Shown here piece after piece: positions 38,701-48,898 of a stretch of 64,000 nucleotides of DNA. Below the pieces are notes generated by a model. That model made no database searches. It had not been told where the DNA came from and saw nothing but the letters and a program-made list of their open reading frames with translations. Position numbers and translations under genes: made by a program. Source of the stretch: Chlorops oryzae (taxonomy: Eukaryota; Arthropoda; Insecta; Diptera; Chloropidae). Where the stretch lies: the NCBI GenBank assembly GCA_020466095.1, contig CM035807.1:7140240-7204239 (forward strand). Direction: 5' to 3'. How positions within the stretch are numbered: the stretch's first letter is position 1; every line of letters starts with the position of its first letter.

Positions 38701-41700
38701 GGCTTCGACAAAAAAGGTTTACCTTGGACTTGGACTTGTTGAGATAGCCTTTGAAGGCACAATTGACTGAACATTTTCGGTGTGTTCTGTCAGAAAAAAA
38801 AAAAAAAAAAAAAAAATTGATTGAAATTAAAAACGCAACACGTTTCCATGTGCTTCGTTGGCTGTCTTTCTGCGGTCAAGAGGGTTTTATTACCAGACTG
38901 TATGTCGGCAAAAGCTTATAAAAGTCAGATAATGTACAGAGAAAAAATCTCAAAATTTCTTTTCCAAATCAATCAAAATTAGTTTAGACACCGTTCATGT
39001 GCAATAATGTTGTGCTACTACGAACAAGTGAATCTAGCAACATTGCTTTTGTAGAAAAATGTTGCAATATGCAAAAACTCATGTCTATGTTGCAGAAAAA
39101 CCTGTATTCGTATTTAAAACAGATCAAATTGCTCGGTGAACATTCAAATTTGGAAAATCTAACTCGAAAAAATGAAAAGAAACAAAAAATCGTCTTTTTT
39201 TTTACAGCTGAAAACAATCAACGATAACATGCAATGCGCTATTTTCATGTCGTTCGTATCAGTTGCATGCTATTTTGGTTTGATTCAACTTTGACACCCA
39301 CACGAAAATGGCTTGTAGCATTTACGTGATTGCGAAAATCAAAGTAGGCGTACAAGAAAATTACAGCATTAATGACAGCCGAAGAATAAACCATGGAGAA
39401 GACGTCGAATCAAAATCATTGTTATACTACAAAATGGTCTGACTGAAGACAAAAGAAAGGCAAAAAAAGAAAAAAACGAAAAACGTAGTCAACAATAATA
39501 ATCAGCAACACGCCCGCAGCCATCACGCGAATTTCTATCACAGATAACAACAAAAACAAAAACGAAGAAAGGAAATAAAGCAGCGAAGAACTTCAATAAA
39601 ATAAAAATAAAAATAAAAATACAAATAAAAAAGAAATAAAGCATTTTCCCACGTCTCTACTGCGGCCTTCTCGTTTACTTCTTCAAGTCATTTAAGGTGT
39701 TGCTTATTCTGACAATTTTCACATGCCCAAATTCGACACCAAAGTCTACTGAAACCAACGAAAAAAGAAACCAAAAAAAACTTCAAGAAAAGAAAAAAGA
39801 AAATGAAAATAATAAAGGGACGAAAAAAGGCGTTTTTCGTTTTTACCACCAAAAAAAAAAAACGATCACATTCACGCGATACAAACGAGACTATGACTAT
39901 GCTTTCACGGTACCTTTTTATGCATTGGAAAATATGAAATCAAATTACACAATACCCTCACTGCCAACCCCACAGAGAATTTGGCTCATTCACTCCTTCC
40001 GAATCGCTATAACTCCCGTCACGGTTTATAAAGACTCTTTTTCGGACAAATCGCCCTCATTTTTCACAACTGCTTCACTGCGAACCATTCGATGTGGCAT
40101 CATGTTGCCGCATCAAGTCGTCAAGCATCAGGTTGCAATAGCGCGTGTGCTACACTTCTCAACATGAATTACATTATCGAGAATAAGTATGTATGAAGAA
40201 ATGCAGATTGTAGGAGGAGTTGCCTGCCTTTTCAATTCATTTTGGCAATAAGCAAGCCATCATTTCTTTTTCTTTTTATTTATTATATTATTTTTTTTAA
40301 GTATATATTTTTTTTTTTGGTGATATTTGAGCTGCTTCGGGTTGTTGCTGTGGCACCCGCTTCAGATTGAGTTGCATGCCGGCATGCTTGAATAAAGCGG
40401 CTTACTTATTATATTAAAAGCAGTTTGTATGTCTATCTGTTCTGTGTGTTTGTTGTTAATAACTTCATTGAGGATTTTTTAAATTTTTTTATATTGAACT
40501 TTTTCTTTTGAAACCTTGTTTTTTTTTTTTTTTTTGTTTATCGTCAACAAGTTACTATCTCATTGGTAATTTGATGATGCACTTGCGATTCTTCTTGAAT
40601 GCACATCAAAGCCATTGAATGCATTGCCGATAAAGCAGCAAGCACAGCTGTGCACTGTGTCCTGTGCCTGCATTAAATGCAACATGGTTTTGGATTTTGC
40701 TTTCTTACTTTATGTTCACACAGCAACAGCTGCACATTTGCTTCGCTTTTCGTTGCACACAATAAAAAAAAATGTACAAAAGCTAAAGAGAGGAGAGAGA
40801 AGTCATATTTCATTGTATTATTGAGAGCTGAAAATTTTAAAAGTTAGTAGCAAATATATTCATCAATATTTAATAAATATAATATAGATATATGTATGTA
40901 GAAAGTAAAAGGCTTTTTTAGTTCTAATGTTTCCCTAATTTTTTGTTGAAAGTCACAAATATTTTTTTGGGGGGAAAAACAAAATTCGATTGAATCAGCG
41001 AAAGCAGACACGACCAACGATGATCCTCTTATAACTCCGTGCGGTCCTTTGGCAGCTCTCCACTTAAATTGCTGGAAATTCTTCAACAGTTTTAATCATA
41101 ATTTTCATCAGTAATTTTTCAATTTTCATAATCTCTTTTATTTTTCTGTTCTTTAGTTTCATATTCCAAAATTTACAGCTTTTAATTACAGTTTTTTTTT
41201 CTTTCTTATTTTTGTTGTTCTTTCATCAATTTTTTCTCTATCGCTTAGCTCTATGGGCATTTCAGAATAAAGTACAGTTGATTTTTAGGAACTTTTAAGC
41301 CAACTTTTTATTGAACGAAAGAGTTTTTAAAAGGCCAGCAGTTCCCTTATTTTAAAGACAGATTTAAAAGGTAGGTACTGTGGCAATCAGAATTAGGCGT
41401 GACCATTTTTTGTGTCAGGCCCGAAAATTTTGATATCTGGCGATAAGTTCTAACCAAGTCAAACTTCGTTTTTAAATAAGACGCAACTGGGAAATTCCAC
41501 GCAAAACGGTCCTAAAGGTCACACTCCTCACATCCATTCTGAGCAGAAATGGGAGAATTTTATTGCTTAACTGTTGTTAAAAGTTTTCATAATTATAAAT
41601 CACATTCTGCTCCTTTTGAATATTATGAGCTAAAACCTAAAAACAAGTGATCGTGACCGGTGTGACTAAATGGAATTGCCTCACTAAAAAACTTCTTTCG

Positions 41701-41970
41701 AACATATTTTTCGACTCAGTACTGTTGCAGGGAAATGGATAAAATATCGATTCAATAAATTGAATGCCCTTTTTTGGCATTTTTATGGAAAACATCAATT
41801 TCTGAGTTGAGTCACTTTTCAAATGCGCCTTCGATATGTTCAAGAAGAAGAAACATCTAAATAATGGCTAGGAGCTCACCAACTTTTAACCCTTCATCGA
41901 TTTCCAGTCATTTTACAGGGTTTTTTTCTGGGAGTTTGCAGTTTAGAATTGCTTCATTTGAATACAGTTT

Positions 41971-42030
41971 CTCTACAACAATGTTCCTCGCAACAATGTT
42001 CCTCGAAACAATGTTTCTCTCAACAATGCT
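41971..42030. repeat. 15-bp tandem repeat, four units
   Basis: Units of the form CCTCGCAACAATGTT run from 41971 in exact 15-bp steps (41971, 41986, 42001, 42016), with a few substitutions. The unit contains the CAACAATG variant of the dispersed GCAACAT word. Confidence 0.8.
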
Positions 42031-43919
42031 GCAATCCAAAATTGGTTCACTTGAAAAAGACGGTGGAGAGTTATTTATTTATTTTTCATTTAAATACACA
42101 AGAAAACGAATGTTGCTGAACTTTGGGCATTGTTTCCCGATGGAAATGGGGACTCAGATTCTTAAGCTTGAATATTTCCATTCCGAAGAATTCCTGCCGC
42201 TTTAGTCTTCCTTTACTTTTTTTTTTTTGGTGTTTGAGAAAAGACGATGAATTTATTTTTTTGAAATATATATTCATATATTTTTATTGGCTAACTTTTT
42301 CATTGTTTTAAAACTTCCATTTTTTTTTAAACTGCTTCTCTTGTTAATATAATATTTGTTTTTTATATACCATATACTCATGTTCACACATTCATACAAT
42401 ATTACAATGTAGTTTAGCGTTAGTTTTTAAACATTTTTCTTTTCTTTTGTTGCGTTAGTTTACATACAAATATATTCTTGTTTGTTTTGTTGGCTTTCTT
42501 TTTTTTTTTTTTTTTTTAGAAAATGTTACATTAAAATGTAGTCGTATATCGTAGGTAATCAGCGTACGTCCGGTCGGAAAAGGTTCTAGTGAAGCGCAGT
42601 CTCACAGACGCACGCCGTTTTCTTAAATATTTTTTTTAAATTTTTTAATATTTTTTTTGTTTACTTTTCTTTTTTTTTTTTTAAATTGAATTACAATTTT
42701 GCTAAGAACTAAAAAAGCTAGCAAAACGCACAAAAAGAATAACTATAAAAAAAAAAACAGAAAAAAGATAAATCATAAAAAGACGGAAAGCGCAGTTAGT
42801 TTTTTTTTTTTCTTCTTTTCTTTTAAATACACTTAAAAGTATTATTTGTAGATATCACTTAAAAAAAATTACGTATTTTCGTTTCCACTTTTCATATCAG
42901 TATTTTTATAAATGTATTTTTTTTGTATATTTTTTTTTTCATTTCTTTATAAACACAATATAACAATAAACAAATTATTTTCTTCCTTAAAATTGTTAAA
43001 ATTATTTCAACGAAGCAAAGCTTTTTTTTCAAACATTTTTCAATTTAAAATGAAAAAACAAAAAAAAATTATTTTCTTAAAAGAAATTTTCGCAGAAATA
43101 AATTTTAATTTATTTTTTGCATATAAAAAAAAAACGGACGAAATACAACAACTATTTAAAAAAAAAAAAAGAAACTCTTATAAAGCTTGAAATTTTGCGA
43201 TTTAATTTTTATAATTCTTTTTTTTTATTAATTTTTTATTTAATTTTTTTTAATTATTTAAAATGCCCATATAGCTTTACAATTGGAAGCAAACACAGCG
43301 ATATATCAATGAAATTTTTTCCTGACACCAGCTCGCACACACTACTTCTTTATACACTCATCTATCTCTAGCTCTAGATTTCTTACGACAGTAAAAACTA
43401 TTAAGTACAATTTTCTTTTATAATAATTATATTTTTTTTTTATAACCTTTAGCCTTTATATATAAAATAATAAATTTAATAGTTTACATTGAAATAGAGT
43501 AGAGTTTTTGAAGGGAGCAAAAATGGTTTTTTTTTTTTCTACGTCTAAGAAGAAAATTTATTTATTAGGAACCCAAAATGCATCTAACTAGAAAAAGGAT
43601 GTTTCCTAGGATCAACTGCTGAAGTTGTGAAACACTTTTTCTCAACGTAGACTATAAGTATGTACCTATGTGTTTGTTTTTCTTTTTGTTTATACCATAG
43701 GAGAAAAGATTTGACTGGGGTTTCTTCGAAGAAAGTCAAGCAGTTCGAAGTGAATGATCTTCTTATGTTAGAAGAGAGTAATCCATACAGAGAAAGAGAA
43801 GTTCTTCTTCGGAAACAATAGAGAAATCCTTAACAGAAATCCCAAAAGGTCCCTCAAAATGGCGTAAAGCATTAGCTTTCATCCGAAGCAAGGACAAAAT
43901 CAAATTTTTCTGGATATTT

Positions 43920-44112
43920 GGATAGGTTAAGGGTGACTCACTTAGGCCTCACATGGGTCCGTTGTGATACCACGTAAAATGGGCAAACAAAGAAAAACAG
44001 AAACAGAAATAGCGACATCAACATCCATGACCTCAGCTGGGAGTCGAACCCAAGGCCTCTCGCTTCGTAAGTTGGCATCTCAGCCAACTATGGTACAGGG
44101 GCCGACTTCTGG
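43920..44112 (-). mobile_element. tRNA-derived SINE-like element
   Basis: On the minus strand, the segment 44108-44029 reads as a degenerate tRNA. It has an A-box-like TAGTTGGCTGAGATGCC, then a T arm TTGGGTTCGACTCCCAG with a perfect 7-nt loop and a five-pair stem including one wobble, which is also an exact B box (GGTTCGANTCC). Downstream, a non-tRNA body runs to about 43920 and includes GTGGTATCACAACGGACCC. This tRNA head plus unrelated tail is SINE architecture. No poly-A tail or target duplication could be fixed. Confidence 0.6.
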
Positions 44113-45437
44113 ATATTATTACCCATATTTCCCCCTTTGTAGATTGGGAGGGCAATTTTTTATAAGATAACTATTAAGATTTTTTGTTTTTTCAAAAATT
44201 ATTCTTCACGAGGGCAAATAGATAAGGAAAAGTTATGTGACTAGGATTCTAATAACAAAAGTGTTTGCGAGCACAATCGGATGAACAAAACAGGACCTAA
44301 AGTTGCATCTCTTCGATAGACTTTGTATTCTCCATGCAATTTAGGGACCATTTGCATTGAACTGCTTGCCTTCGTTTAAAGAATCTATTATTCTTTATTA
44401 GACTTTTTTGTTTGCTTTAGAAAAATCAATAAAAATGTATAGAGTTGGGGGTATATACTTTTTGTCTCTTTTCAAAAATTAATAAATATTTAATATATGT
44501 TGAATATTATTTATTCGATCGTATACATTTTCTTTGAACTTAAGTTTTCGCGTTTTTCCTTTTAACAATATTTCTTTTATATATATTTTTATTTTATTTT
44601 ATTTTATAATAATTTTATATCAAATTTATATGTTTTATTTATTATCTTTATTATCGAAATTACGTATTGAACATGTGGTTGCCTTAAGTACTGCAATCTA
44701 TGCTATCTTCGTTGTATAGGAAAAGAATAGTTTGGAGCTTAGACGACAAAAAAAAAAAAAAAAAAGAGGAAATTAATTAACCCATTGATCCCACATTGAC
44801 CTTATTCAATTCTCATTTCAATTACGCCGGTTCGATCGGGACTTGAAGACTCTGAGTTAAGTAGAAAACAGTTTGAAAGCGCTTTTGTTTTTGAACTCTG
44901 AAGGAGAAGGATGCGAATGGACAATAAAAGCTTATAATTCAATAAAAAAAAAATTTTTTTTTCCTTTCCAGAAAAATAAATCGTATACATTGTTTGCATT
45001 AATACACCTATATATATATATTATTATTATTTTTTTTTCTTAATAACAAATAAACGTTCCCGTTTATATTTTGTATACTATTCTTCTCATATCCTATAAG
45101 TACCTACTTTTCTACGCAGGAAATTTATAAGATTTTTTTACACGAATAAATTAAAAGTTTTATTTTTCTTTGTTTACTTTTTTTTTAAATATTTTGAATA
45201 TTTGTATACGTATTTTCTGTTGTGTATATATTTATATTTATATTTAAAGTTTTTCCTTAAGACGCTAGACACTAACTTCTACCGTTTTCCTTTTAGCAAT
45301 TAGTATACAATTAGTTACGTATATTGTGTTCCATGCTTTGTATTTGTATCTCAACCGACCTAAAAAGCCTAATGCCTACGTACTTTACATAACCTAGACT
45401 GCTCTACAGCTCCCGCAAGGTGCTATTAACCCTTCTA

Positions 45438-45445
45438 TATTTACA
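45438..45445 (-). promoter_or_regulatory. Pumilio-type octamer in putative UTR
   Basis: The minus strand reads TGTAAATA, matching the Pumilio consensus UGUANAUA. It is only meaningful if the region is transcribed as the 3' UTR of the short hth form. A single octamer in AT-rich DNA can easily arise by chance. Confidence 0.25.
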
Positions 45446-45635
45446 GATTTTAGTTGTAAAGTGAACTTTTTTATATTGTTGTTTTTTTTTGTTTTTTTTT
45501 TTTTACAGATATTTATAAAGCATACAATTAACATTAGTAGTCGCTCTTCTTCTTATGCACACACTCAGTCAATAGTGGTTACGTATGTTGGTTTGTTCGA
45601 ATTTCTCAGCATTCGTTGAACTCTTTATTATATAT

Positions 45636-45699
45636 CGATCGAAGACTAAGAGTCCGCTTCGATCTTTATTGATCGATCGAAGACTAAAAGTCCGCTTCG
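45636..45699 (-). repeat. Two 26-nt direct repeats, each a short stem-loop
   Basis: CGATCGAAGACTAARAGTCC plus GCTTCG occurs twice with a 38-bp period (45636-45661 and 45674-45699). The only internal difference is G/A in the loop. Each copy can pair GACT with AGTC around a three-base loop, with outer CGAA/TTCG pairing. GATCGATC palindromes lie next to them. They sit in the putative 3' UTR of the short hth transcript. Confidence 0.6.
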
Positions 45700-47572
45700 T
45701 GCTTGATGCAATAGTTGCCATAAGTTGTTTCCAGTGGCGAAAAATTATGCCGATGTTGTGTGTCCTGGCCGCGTTCAAGTTGAAGAACATTGGGAAAGGG
45801 TTTTTGAAAGACCACACTTTGTTTAGAACTCTTTTTTCTCCATTTTTTTTTTTTTTTTCATTTTCATTTTCAATTGATAGAAATTATTGAACAAAAAAGA
45901 AAGAAAAATAAAGTTGATAAAATTCCCTCAATAAACGCTGCATTCGACGGTCATTACAAAGTAATCGGCACTCGGTATTCATGACTCTAGTTGCAAACAA
46001 CACCAAGAGTAAGTACTCTTAAGAATACAAGCGTTTTATATGACTCATTACGTTTTGGCGATTACTTTTTAGTTCGTTAGTTCGAAGTTGAGCTCAAACA
46101 ACTGAGTTGGCCTTTGGCTACATTTAAACCCACGCAAAATGGTTGGGAGACTATTGCGCATTTTTTGCTGATTCGTTCAACGTATTCTTATATTCACTGA
46201 CCATTATTTATGTTAGCCCCCAAGAGCTCGAAGGCAATTATAATGATTTAATATAAAATCAAATCATTTCGAAATTAAAATCGAACAAAAAAACAAAAAA
46301 AAAAAAAACTATTTTAAAATCATAATTATGTTAGTAAAAATAAATATTGAAAGGGGTATGTTTGAAGAAATTTTTTAAGGTTCCAGTTGTAAATGTTAGT
46401 ACATAGGTATATAAGTATATGTTCATATATATATATATATGTATATATAAAATGTTTTTATATTGGCGAGCTATATGGGCCTCTTGCAAAAACGAAGTTC
46501 TGTTATCGTTTATCATTCAATTCGCTTAATTTTAGAATGTTCTTTTTTCCTTTTTCTTCTTATTATTTTTTAACTTCCTTAGCTTTTCTTTCTTTTAAAT
46601 TTTTTTCAAGCATTTTTTTTTTTTTTTTGAGTTGTAGTACTTTCAGGAAAGCTTATTTTAGAAAATTTTCCAATTTGATTTTTCTTTTCAAATAAAATTT
46701 TTACTATAGTGTGCTTTCGTAATATTTGCACAATTTTTCCAATTTTCTTTTCTGCTTTTCGTTTTGAAATTTTTTTTTTTAAATGTACAATGCTTTACAA
46801 ACAAGACAACAAAATGTTTTTCATCTTCTTTTGTTTGATTTTCTTGTGATTTTTTTTTTCCTCTTAAAAGAACTTTTGTTTTTGGCTTATAAAATACGCA
46901 TACAGTTTCTTGATTGCGTACTCGCCAGCGCCACAGTGTGAACAAAGCACCCAAGGCACGTAGGGGAAAAATCCAAAATGAAAAAAATTTTGCTTTGGAA
47001 GTCATCTCGCTCGGGAGACATCTTCTTTTCACCAAAATCGCGTTTAAAATCTATTTTTTTTTTTTTTTTTGTGTTTTGTTCTTAAAAAAGATATTAATTT
47101 ACGCACTTTTTCATGTGTTCGTATTCGTGTTTGCGTTCTTGGCTATTATTTCGCTTCTGCTTGCGTACGAACATTTTTGGTTGTTCCTATACGTGTCTTT
47201 GGTGCTAGCATTTGTTGCGTTGCGCGCATTGTGGGTGGTGCTGGCAGCAGGCAATTATGGCAAAAAAATTCTTTGTTTTTCGTATGCGTTGGATTTATAT
47301 TTATTTATTATTATTCTCTTTTCAGCGTTATCTTTTGTTCTTTCATTTTAATGCATTTTTTTTTTTATTTCTTGTTATCTCAATTAGTTTTGATAGTTTA
47401 TTTTGTGTTTTTTATTTTCGAATTTATGTCGATTTTTAAGGAATTTTTGTTTGTTTGTTTGCTTGTTCGTTTATGAATGTAATTGTTCTTTTTTTTTTAA
47501 ATTTTTAATTTAATTTTAATCCCAGGGCATTGTGAGCACCCGCTTCGTTTTTGCAAGAAGGTCGTTATCGTA

Positions 47573-47647
47573 CTACGAACATGGGTGCACCACCGCATTG
47601 TAGCTCGCCAATATAGGACCATGCGCTCCCGCGAAGGGGGTACTCAC
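47573..47647 (-). CDS. hth: Alternative hth C-terminal extension (intron read-through, homeodomain-less form)
   Basis: If the donor GTGAGTAC at the end of the 186-nt exon is not used, translation continues for 24 codons (starts [10 protein letters not shown], ends VVHPCS) to TAG at 47575-47573. The product would keep the whole HM domain but lack the linker exon at 984-1107 and the homeodomain. Homeodomain-less Hth isoforms are established in Drosophila. That this extension is the terminal exon here is my inference, supported by an open frame that is neither low-complexity nor AT-biased and by the UTR-like AT-rich DNA that follows. By chance a frame could stay open for 24 codons, so transcript evidence is needed. 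Confidence 0.55.
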   Translation of the reverse strand: MSTPFAGAHGPILASYNAVVHPCS

Positions 47648-47833
47648 AACGTCTGGTGTACTAGCTCCATCGGTGTGTGATGTCGAATCGGCATTACTTC
47701 TTCCTTCACCATTAGCTGAACCTAATTCTGGTGGTTTGGTGGTGTCCCGTTCGTCAATAACTAAATCTATTGGCATTTTACCCTTTAAACATGAGATATA
47801 CCGATGACAGAAATTATCGCATAATTCATGTAC
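47648..47833 (-). CDS. hth: hth exon, end of HM domain and acidic/Ser-rich linker
   Basis: This 186-nt exon (62 codons, phase 0 at both ends) begins [20 protein letters not shown], the hallmark motif of Meis/Hth proteins. It continues through [19 protein letters not shown] and a Ser/Thr/Asn-rich stretch ending in STPDV. The first part completes the HM domain that binds Extradenticle; the second is a flexible linker. The acceptor is CAATTGCAG and the donor is GTT|GTGAGTAC, both on the minus strand. Joining to the exon at 1107 restores the known order STPDV then RPPSSSLSYGG. The reading frame also stays open across the donor, giving an alternative end described separately. Confidence 0.97.
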
Positions 47834-47840
47834 CTGCAAT

Positions 47841-47895
47841 TGTCCAAAGAGAAAGAGAGAGAAGAGAGAGAGAGGGAGAAAGAGAAAAGAAAAAT
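47841..47895 (-). promoter_or_regulatory. hth: Long CT-rich polypyrimidine tract at hth 3' splice site
   Basis: Upstream of the acceptor CAATTGCAG of the 186-nt exon, the minus strand is almost uninterrupted C/T for about 45-50 nt, read as GA-rich on the plus strand. It is far longer than a usual tract. It could strengthen this acceptor or bind PTB-like splicing regulators. As DNA it carries several GAGAG words, the core of GAGA-factor sites. Its presence is seen directly; any role is inferred. Confidence 0.6.
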
Positions 47896-48872
47896 CATCA
47901 GTGTGCTGTTTTCGATTTAATCTGATTTTTTTTTTGGTTTTTTATAATATGTAATCTAAATAAATCATATTTTTCTTTGGGTAAAATGCGTTCCATCACG
48001 GGACATGTTGCCGATTCAATGTTGCCGAATAATTAATTTTCGTACAAAATTTGCGATGTCGATCCGTTTAAAAGGAAAACTTAAATAAAACTTCAATAAA
48101 TGTCAAAATGCAAGCACATAATTTTAAATACCTATTATACAATGAGGAAAAATCTCACAATTTACGGTCGCAAAGCAAAAACAACAATAAAAACCTATCG
48201 CAACATTTTATCAATCAAGCGCACATATGTAATTCCAATGAAAAATGTTTTCTTTTCATATGGTTTTTTGTTTTATGCAGAAATTGATATCGCCGCGACA
48301 TTGGCACTGCTGGCACGCAAACTATGCCACCCAAGTGCACACATAAAAATGTCATAAATATCTTCAAAACCATTGCATTTCGTTGCAGTGCTCTCCAATG
48401 CCGCTTGCTGTCGCTGCTGCTCCTGATGCTACTGCTTCGTCTACTTACATGTTGAATGCAACAGTGACAAATTAATCAAAAAATTATTATCAACAAGCAT
48501 CAGTAGCTGGGACAGATACACGAGTGAGCCTGTGCGGACAGTGAGACAAACGCACAGACAAACAGAGAAACATACAGAGAGGTGACAGACGGACAGATTG
48601 CATACATCATACAACGAGCAAAACTGCCCAAAAGCCATAAACATATCAATTTAGTACGTGTTTTAATCGCAAGGCGCATGCAACATCATGCACTGTCCAT
48701 CAAAGTGTTTGTATGATATGTTGCTGGTGCTCGTGCTGCCGCTGCTGCTTTTGTTGACGATTCATGTGACAATTCATATGTACATACGTAAACACAGGAT
48801 AAATCGAGACAAAAAAAAAAAAAAACAAGGAAAAAGACAATAAAAGTGTACGTTTGACACATTTTTAATAAG

Positions 48873-48898
48873 AAAAAAAAAAAAAAAAAAAAAAAAAA
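48873..48898. repeat. Poly-A tract, 26 nt
   Basis: Uninterrupted A run inside the 8.5-kb hth intron. Confidence 0.85.

Larger units (their letters stand above)
42300..47572 (-). other. hth: Possible long 3' UTR of the homeodomain-less hth transcript
   Basis: Directly after the read-through stop, the DNA becomes much more AT-rich than the exon and most of the intron. The minus strand has many A-runs and AATAAA-type hexamers (TTTATT on the plus strand). It holds a Pumilio-type site and two tandem stem-loops near 45.65 kb, and a SINE-like insertion near 44.0 kb. The real cleavage site cannot be told from the sequence, so the left edge is only a guess at where composition changes. If the transcript is not made, this is simply intron. 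Confidence 0.35.
1108..47647 (-). other. hth: hth intron, 46.5 kb
   Basis: This very long intron separates the HM exon from the linker exon, with donor GTGAGTAC and acceptor TTTTTAG|CGG. Its first 5 kb may instead serve as a terminal exon for the short isoform. It carries most of the mobile elements and satellites listed here, each entered separately. Otherwise it is AT-rich DNA with homopolymer runs, TACATACATA-type simple sequence and dispersed GCAACATG words. Known hth regulation in flies makes intronic enhancers likely, but none can be named from the sequence alone. No nested gene is supported. Confidence 0.85.

Noticed and set aside
39697..40167. Plus-strand open frame of 156 codons
   Set aside because: Its first half is Lys/Asn/Glu-rich translation of A-rich DNA, there are no recognisable domains or splice context, and it is antisense to hth.
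44029..44108. Functional tRNA gene
   Set aside because: The T arm is perfect, but the D, anticodon and acceptor stems do not close, and it has a SINE-like tail.
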